A stretch of DNA of 64,000 nucleotides, taken from Clostridiales bacterium UBA6386. Its GTDB lineage: Bacteria > Bacillota > Clostridia > Oscillospirales > Oscillospiraceae. The stretch is from contig DJQM01000035.1 of the NCBI GenBank assembly GCA_002437585.1, forward strand, positions 103,795 through 167,794, written 5' to 3'. The notes beneath the pieces were generated by a model. It made no database searches, was not told where the DNA came from, and was given only the letters and a program-made list of their open reading frames with translations. The position numbers and the translations under genes were made by a program. Shown here in pieces: positions 59,902 through 64,000 of the stretch; within the stretch, counting starts at the first letter, position 1, and each line of letters opens with the position of its first letter.

Positions 59902-60031
59902 ATTCATCTCCCCTTTGACTGCGGCAGTGCACACTTCACGCCGAGCCTTTCCTCTATATATAAAAGTATAGAAAAGGGAAAGCACAGCGCGTGACGGCGG
60001 AGCCGCGATGTTATATATTTTTCGCGATTCT

Positions 60032-60049
60032 TGTTCGGTTGTCCGAACA
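60032..60049. promoter_or_regulatory. Palindromic operator candidate
   Basis: TGTTCGG-TTGT-CCGAACA, a perfect 7-bp inverted repeat two bases upstream of the gntR -35 box and between the two divergent genes; a likely GntR binding site. Confidence 0.6.
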
Positions 60050-60051
60050 TC

Positions 60052-60080
60052 TTGACAAAATTATAGCATTATATTAGAAT
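60052..60080 (+). promoter_or_regulatory. Promoter of gntR
   Basis: TTGACA, 17 bases, TAGAAT. A matching TGTCAA at 60083 makes a second weak inverted repeat around the promoter. Confidence 0.7.
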
Positions 60081-60134
60081 AGTGTCAAGTGTATTAAAAA
60101 GTTTATTTTATCTTAATCTTATCGGGGAGTTTCT

Positions 60135-60839
60135 ATGGACAGTCTGAGCAGGTTGCCGCTCTATCTGCAGGTCAAAAATTACATAACCTCTATGATAGAT
60201 TCCGGCGATTATCCGGCTGACTCGAAACTGCCGACGGAAAAAGAACTGATGAAAACTCTCGGCGTGGGCAGGGCGACCGTTCGCTCCGCGCTCTCCGAGC
60301 TCGAGCATGACGGCAGGATATACAAGCGCCACGGAGTCGGCACATTCGTCAGCTCCAACAAGTGGATGCCCGCGTTTGAGCCGATAATCTCGCTGACCTA
60401 TTCGCTCGAAAGGCTCGGGCTGGAGATAAGAAACGTCATCATTTCATCGGGGCTCGAATATCCGAAAGGCGAGCTTGCAAAGAACTTTCCGCAGGATAAA
60501 AAAATTGGCAGACTCAGCAGACTGCGCCTCGCCGGCGGCGAGACGGTCGCTATTGAGGACAGTTACTTTACCGAGGAGCTTTATAACACCGTGCGTTCCC
60601 TCGACCCGGACAAGTCGGTGGCGCACGCGATACTTGACAGCGACGGCGTCGATGTTGACAGGATCGATATGAAAATCGTCCTGCGTATGCCGAGCGCAAA
60701 AGAGCAAAAGCAGCTGAAGCTCGCGCCCGGCGAGCGGGTGGCTCAACTGACGCGCTGGACTTTCAGCGCAGACAAGGCGATAAATTATGTGCGCTTCGTT
60801 ATGCGCGAACGCCTTGTTCAAACGCCGTTCGGCGGTTGA
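60135..60839 (+). CDS. GntR-family regulator, HutC/UTRA subfamily
   Basis: 234 aa. Winged helix at 8-74 (LPLYLQVKNYITSMIDSGDY..KLPTEKELMKTLGVGRATVR) and a UTRA effector domain from about 90. Divergent from the flavoprotein operon with a shared 233-base control region, so a substrate-responsive repressor of that operon is the natural reading. Confidence 0.9.
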   Translation: MDSLSRLPLYLQVKNYITSMIDSGDYPADSKLPTEKELMKTLGVGRATVRSALSELEHDGRIYKRHGVGTFVSSNKWMPAFEPIISLTYSLERLGLEIRNVIISSGLEYPKGELAKNFPQDKKIGRLSRLRLAGGETVAIEDSYFTEELYNTVRSLDPDKSVAHAILDSDGVDVDRIDMKIVLRMPSAKEQKQLKLAPGERVAQLTRWTFSADKAINYVRFVMRERLVQTPFGG

Positions 60840-60915
60840 TTTGTTTATATCGGGCACTCGGCTCGATGATATATAGGAGATCGGACGCATCGCGTCCAAC
60901 GAGAGGAAAAAGAAA

Positions 60916-61998
60916 ATGAAAGACAAACTCAAAGCGATCGCCTGCCTGGGGCTCGCGGTGTGCGTGGCTTCGGGTCTGTGGGCGTGCTCAAGGGAAGATG
61001 TGCAGACCGAACTCGAGAACAGCAACACCACTATCAACTATGTCTACAACGGCACCTACGACATCTCGAATATCCCCGAGGAAACTCTCAGCGGAGAGAC
61101 GCCGGTGACGGAAATCGAGACGGACACGAACGGTGAGACTTATATCGTCGTTGAACAGCCGGCGCAGACCGTTCAGGACGGCGCCGAACAGCCCCGCACG
61201 ACATTGCGAAACGGCGGTAAGATAATAAGCGAGGTTTCCGAGCACCGCAATGTTGAGTCGGTCAGCGTCACTCTCCCCGAGGGCGCGACGATGGCGGATA
61301 TGTTCGCGATTCTCGAAGCAGAAGGGGTCGCCTCATTCAGCGCGCTGATGAACACCGCTGTAAACACCGATTTCAGCTATTTTCCGCTCATAGGCGCGCA
61401 GGGCAAGACTGGCAGAGCGTTTGCGCTCGAGGGATATATACGCGCGGGCACATATACATTTGTTAAAAATACCGCGCCCGCCGATGTTATAAGCAGACTG
61501 CTGCGCAGCATGGAGAGCTTCGTGAGCACTTCGATGCGCCGTCAGATAGCGGCGAGAAATATGAGCGTTGATGAAGTGATCACCATCGCCTCGATAGTTG
61601 AAATAGAGAGCGGCGGCGATGTCGCGCAGATGGCAAAGATATCGTCCGTCATTCAGAACAGGCTCAAGGCGGGTATGCAGCTCGAAATGAATTCGACCGG
61701 CAGATATGTCGACTCGGTCATAAAGAACTACATAAAGAGCGACGACCCGGAAATATACAGCAAATATGAGGAGTATTACAACACCTTCAAGTGCGCGGGA
61801 CTGCCCGCAGGACCGATATGCAGCCCCGGATCGGAGGCAGTGAAGTCCGCAATAAGCCCGCTGGACACAAATTATCTGTATTTCTGCATCGGAGAGGACG
61901 GGGTCTACCGCTATGCGGCAACAGCTCAAGAGCACAGAGCCAATCTGATTGCCGCAGGTCTTGCTCCGGCTGAACCGGATACACCGTCTCAGCCGTAA
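60916..61998 (+). CDS. mltG: MltG-like endolytic transglycosylase lipoprotein
   Basis: 360 aa. Lipobox SGLWAC with acidic, low-complexity linker to about 110. LysM-like part (SVTLPEGATMADMFAIL) and YceG domain with catalytic Glu229 in IASIVEIESG, QNRLKAGMQLEMNST and YNTFKCAGLPAGPICSPG. Cuts nascent glycan strands at the outer membrane face. Lipid-anchored instead of the usual membrane helix. 77 bases after gntR. Confidence 0.87.
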   Translation: MKDKLKAIACLGLAVCVASGLWACSREDVQTELENSNTTINYVYNGTYDISNIPEETLSGETPVTEIETDTNGETYIVVEQPAQTVQDGAEQPRTTLRNGGKIISEVSEHRNVESVSVTLPEGATMADMFAILEAEGVASFSALMNTAVNTDFSYFPLIGAQGKTGRAFALEGYIRAGTYTFVKNTAPADVISRLLRSMESFVSTSMRRQIAARNMSVDEVITIASIVEIESGGDVAQMAKISSVIQNRLKAGMQLEMNSTGRYVDSVIKNYIKSDDPEIYSKYEEYYNTFKCAGLPAGPICSPGSEAVKSAISPLDTNYLYFCIGEDGVYRYAATAQEHRANLIAAGLAPAEPDTPSQP

Positions 61999-62065
61999 CA
62001 GGAATCCTATTATTATTATATAAGGAATAAGGGCGTCCGAAAGGGCGGAAGAGGGAGATATCAAT

Positions 62066-62515
62066 ATGGATAATGACACAATTCTTACAAACATTTCGAA
62101 GCTCGGATCCATGAGCACGGCGATAGGCTGCGAGGCAATGCGCCAGCTTGAAACGGAGTCGGGCAAAAGCAAGGAGGTATATGCTCATCTTGACAAGCTT
62201 TTCAAGCTTCTCGATGACCGCAACCCCTATGCGCGCACCCGCGCCTTCGTGCTGATAGCCAAGAATGTTTCATGGGATTCAAGAAAGAAGATCGATAAAA
62301 ATATCGACAAACTTCTCAAAACCGTCGACGCGGAGCAGGCGACGACAGTCCGCCAGTGCATCCAGTCTCTGCCGCTCATAGCGGCCGCAAAGCCCGGACT
62401 CAGACAGAGAATAGCCGAGGCTCTGCGCGCAATAAACCCCGAAAAATACCCCGTGCGTATGCGCAGCATACTCGCCGAGGATATCAGAATCGCCCTCGCG
62501 GCGGCCGAAAAATAA
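62066..62515 (+). CDS. HEAT-repeat-like hypothetical protein
   Basis: 149 aa, all helical, pairs of helices like HEAT repeats (EAMRQLETESGKSKEVYAHL; NPYARTRAFVLIAKNVSWD; TVRQCIQSLPLIAAAKPGLR). Homologues in Clostridia are often labelled SufBD protein without evidence. Likely a protein-binding scaffold; function unknown. GAGGGAGA before the ATG. Confidence 0.7.
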   Translation: MDNDTILTNISKLGSMSTAIGCEAMRQLETESGKSKEVYAHLDKLFKLLDDRNPYARTRAFVLIAKNVSWDSRKKIDKNIDKLLKTVDAEQATTVRQCIQSLPLIAAAKPGLRQRIAEALRAINPEKYPVRMRSILAEDIRIALAAAEK

Positions 62516-62542
62516 ATTTTTTCAAGATTTGAGCGAAAAAAC

Positions 62543-62571
62543 TTGACGAACGGGTATGTCTGTGCTAAACT
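62543..62571 (+). promoter_or_regulatory. Promoter of rpmG-secE-nusG
   Basis: TTGACG, 17 bases, TAAACT. A small hairpin GAGGGC/GCCCTC followed by ATTTTTT (62587-62617) sits in the leader and could attenuate. Confidence 0.7.
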
Positions 62572-62668
62572 GATTATACCTCTGTGAGAGGGCTATTTTT
62601 TTCTGCCCTCATTTTTTGGCCGGTTCAGAGGGAGGCTAATCAAATCCTAAGATATTGGAGGTGCCGTC

Positions 62669-62818
62669 ATGAGAGTAAAGATTACTCTTGCTTGCACGGA
62701 ATGCAAGCAGCGCAACTACAACACTGTTAAAAACAAGAAGAACACACCGGACAGGCTGGAGATGAACAAGTACTGCCGTTTCTGCAGGAAGCATACTCTC
62801 CACAAAGAAACAAAGTAA
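62669..62818 (+). CDS. rpmG: Ribosomal protein L33
   Basis: 49 aa: MRVKITLACTECKQRNYNT and YCRFCRKHTLHKETK, the zinc-binding four-cysteine form of L33. GGAGGTG before the ATG. 16 bases before secE. Confidence 0.95.
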   Translation: MRVKITLACTECKQRNYNTVKNKKNTPDRLEMNKYCRFCRKHTLHKETK

Positions 62819-62834
62819 GTCGGGAGGTATAAGA

Positions 62835-63263
62835 ATGGCGAAAAAAGAGAACACCTCTGCCGCCGCAAAGGTCGCCAAGGCTGAAAAGCAGGCCGCAAAA
62901 GGCGCCGATGACTCCAAGCTTACTTCTGCCCAGAAGGTCGCTAAGGCTGAAAAGTCCAAAGCGAAGGCCGCAAAACCGAAGAATCCCAACGGGAATATCT
63001 TCCAGCGTTTTGTCAAGGGTTTCAAGAAGTTCTGGAAGGACTTCAGAGGCGAGATCAAAAAGATCACATGGCCCGGCGCGAAAACAGTTCTCAAGAACAC
63101 CGGCGTCGTGCTCGTTTCGGTCGCTGTTGTCGGCGTAGTTATCTATGCCATCGACCAGGGTCTGTCTTTCCTCGTATCCAAGCTTATTGAGCTTGCCCAG
63201 AAGACCGGCGAGAACAAGGAAACTGCCGCCGCGATCCTGAGTATGATCAATCTCGGCTTATAA
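62835..63263 (+). CDS. secE: Preprotein translocase subunit SecE
   Basis: 142 aa. Single C-terminal membrane helix (VLVSVAVVGVVIYAIDQGLSFL) after the conserved FRGEIKKITWP amphipathic helix. The N-terminal ~70 residues are an Ala/Lys-rich tail (AAKVAKAEKQAAK repeats), longer than the minimal Firmicutes form. Confidence 0.93.
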   Translation: MAKKENTSAAAKVAKAEKQAAKGADDSKLTSAQKVAKAEKSKAKAAKPKNPNGNIFQRFVKGFKKFWKDFRGEIKKITWPGAKTVLKNTGVVLVSVAVVGVVIYAIDQGLSFLVSKLIELAQKTGENKETAAAILSMINLGL

Positions 63264-63277
63264 CGGAGGAAAACGCG

Positions 63278-63832
63278 ATGTCTGCTGATGCCAAATGGTA
63301 TGTGGTGCACACCTATTCCGGCTACGAGAATAAGGTCGCCACGAATATCGAAAAAATGGTCGAGAACCGTAAAATGCAGGATCAGATACTTGAGGTTCAG
63401 ATCCCCACCGAGATCGTCACCGAGATAAAGGACGACAAAAAGCGCGAAGTTGAGCGCAAGCTCTTCCCCGGCTATGTGCTTGTCAAGGCAGCTGTTACCT
63501 ATGACGAGAACAACGTCCCCTCTATGAGCGACGACGCATGGTTCGTGATCAGGAATACCAGAGGCGTGACCGGATTCGTCGGCCCCGAGAGCAAGGCTAC
63601 TCCGCTCTCCGATGATGAGGTTCTCAAGCTCGGCGTTGAAAAGAAGAGCATTGAGGTCGAATATAAGGTGGGCGATACCGTGAGAATCACGGATGAACGC
63701 CTTGAGGGCTTCTCCGGCACGGTCACGAAGATCGATATGGATAACGAGACTGTCACTGTCTCCGTTTCCGCGTTCTTCGGAAAAGAGACGTCTGTCGAGC
63801 TTGAGCTCGATCAGGTCGAACTCGAAAAGTAA
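63278..63832 (+). CDS. nusG: Transcription factor NusG
   Basis: 184 aa. NGN domain (AKWYVVHTYSGYENKVATNIE, FPGYVLVKAAV, WFVIRNTRGVTGFVG) and C-terminal KOW (VGDTVRITDERLEGFSGTV). Binds RNA polymerase. A ~20-residue stretch after YVLVK is a normal clostridial insertion. 14 bases after secE. Confidence 0.96.
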   Translation: MSADAKWYVVHTYSGYENKVATNIEKMVENRKMQDQILEVQIPTEIVTEIKDDKKREVERKLFPGYVLVKAAVTYDENNVPSMSDDAWFVIRNTRGVTGFVGPESKATPLSDDEVLKLGVEKKSIEVEYKVGDTVRITDERLEGFSGTVTKIDMDNETVTVSVSAFFGKETSVELELDQVELEK

Positions 63833-63955
63833 TTTTTTATCCCGGTAATACGGACTCTATGTCCTTATTATAGCGCTTTATGCGCGCGGAGCTTCGGCTC
63901 CCGTGGGAGGGGATGTTTCCCCGACATTTACCACATTCTTATGGAGGTGCAAGTC
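63833..63955 (+). promoter_or_regulatory. Leader before rplK (probable ribosomal-protein leader)
   Basis: Gap with GGAGCTTCGGCTCC hairpin and GTGGGAGGGGATGTTTCCCC...TACCACA near 63901-63935, a sequence often seen between nusG and rplK in Firmicutes, where L1-type autoregulation acts. Confidence 0.4.
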
Positions 63956-64000
63956 ATGGCACAGAAAGTTGTTGGCTTAATCAAATTGCAGATTCCCGCC
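63956..64000 (+). CDS. rplK: Ribosomal protein L11, first 15 residues
   Basis: MAQKVVGLIKLQIPA after ATGGAGGTG: the invariant L11 start. Runs off the edge. Confidence 0.9.
   Translation, partial: MAQKVVGLIKLQIPA

Overview
The window reads as Firmicutes, class Clostridia, of the gut Oscillospirales kind. Grounds: an ATP synthase operon with atpZ and atpI-like leader genes, rpmG-secE-nusG-rplK order, a T-box leader, an FMN riboswitch on an ECF vitamin transporter, a type IIA topoisomerase pair of divergent clostridial type, and short intergenic inverted repeats. Base and codon use, judged by eye, fall into three blocks: A about 1-40,100 (Arg mostly CGG, Leu CTG), B about 40,150-51,200 (Arg mostly CGC), C about 51,300-64,000 (many ATA Ile, AGA and CGC Arg). 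Both changes lie in strongly conserved coding sequence, the 5' end of yebC and the middle of prmA. That fits either a chimeric assembly or real recombination, so linkage across those two points should be treated with caution.

Block A, left part: recD2-comF-mreB on the minus strand (mreB runs off the edge). The complete F-type ATP synthase operon (3,408-10,856) follows; its c subunit has the two-carboxylate signature of a class of sodium-driven rotors. Then come an LTA-synthase-like sulfatase, asnS, a parvulin/C39 lipoprotein, a short YitT, a patatin-like phospholipase, a hicAB toxin-antitoxin pair, DUF362, a rhodanese, an initiating sugar transferase, a PHP phosphatase and mutY.

Block A, right part: tRNA-Arg(ACG) carries the scar of an integrated element (a 21-bp direct repeat of its 3' end, an integrase remnant and a truncated transposase). 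Next are a C39/SleB cell-wall protein, a permuted GH3 glycosidase, a Pro-tRNA editing domain, a TrmH methyltransferase, thioredoxin, tRNA-Gly(GCC), a minus operon parE-parC-yitT-transglutaminase-like lipoprotein, a DUF1858 protein, trmK and a Nif3-like protein. At least two families of small non-coding inverted-repeat elements sit between these genes.

Block B: yebC, a SLOG-like protein divergent from an XRE regulator, a T-box leader controlling a CstA-type transporter, a type I toxin gene with a convergent antisense RNA, an orphan short transcript from a perfect consensus promoter, an NADP secondary-alcohol dehydrogenase divergent from an amidohydrolase, TetR, a PutP-like Na+ symporter, a DUF4015 protein and the C-terminal part of prmA.

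Block C: a YhaM-like nuclease, FMN riboswitch-ribU, and a five-gene minus operon: a GlpA-like flavoprotein with a [2Fe-2S] tail, a GlpB-like flavoprotein, a PhnP-like metallo-hydrolase, DUF1667, and an alkyl-DHAP-synthase-like flavoprotein. A divergent GntR regulator, with a palindromic site between the promoters, probably controls it. MltG, a HEAT-repeat protein and the rpmG-secE-nusG-rplK cluster close the window. The least explained assemblies are the five-gene flavoprotein operon and the two small-RNA loci near 44.2-45.1 kb.
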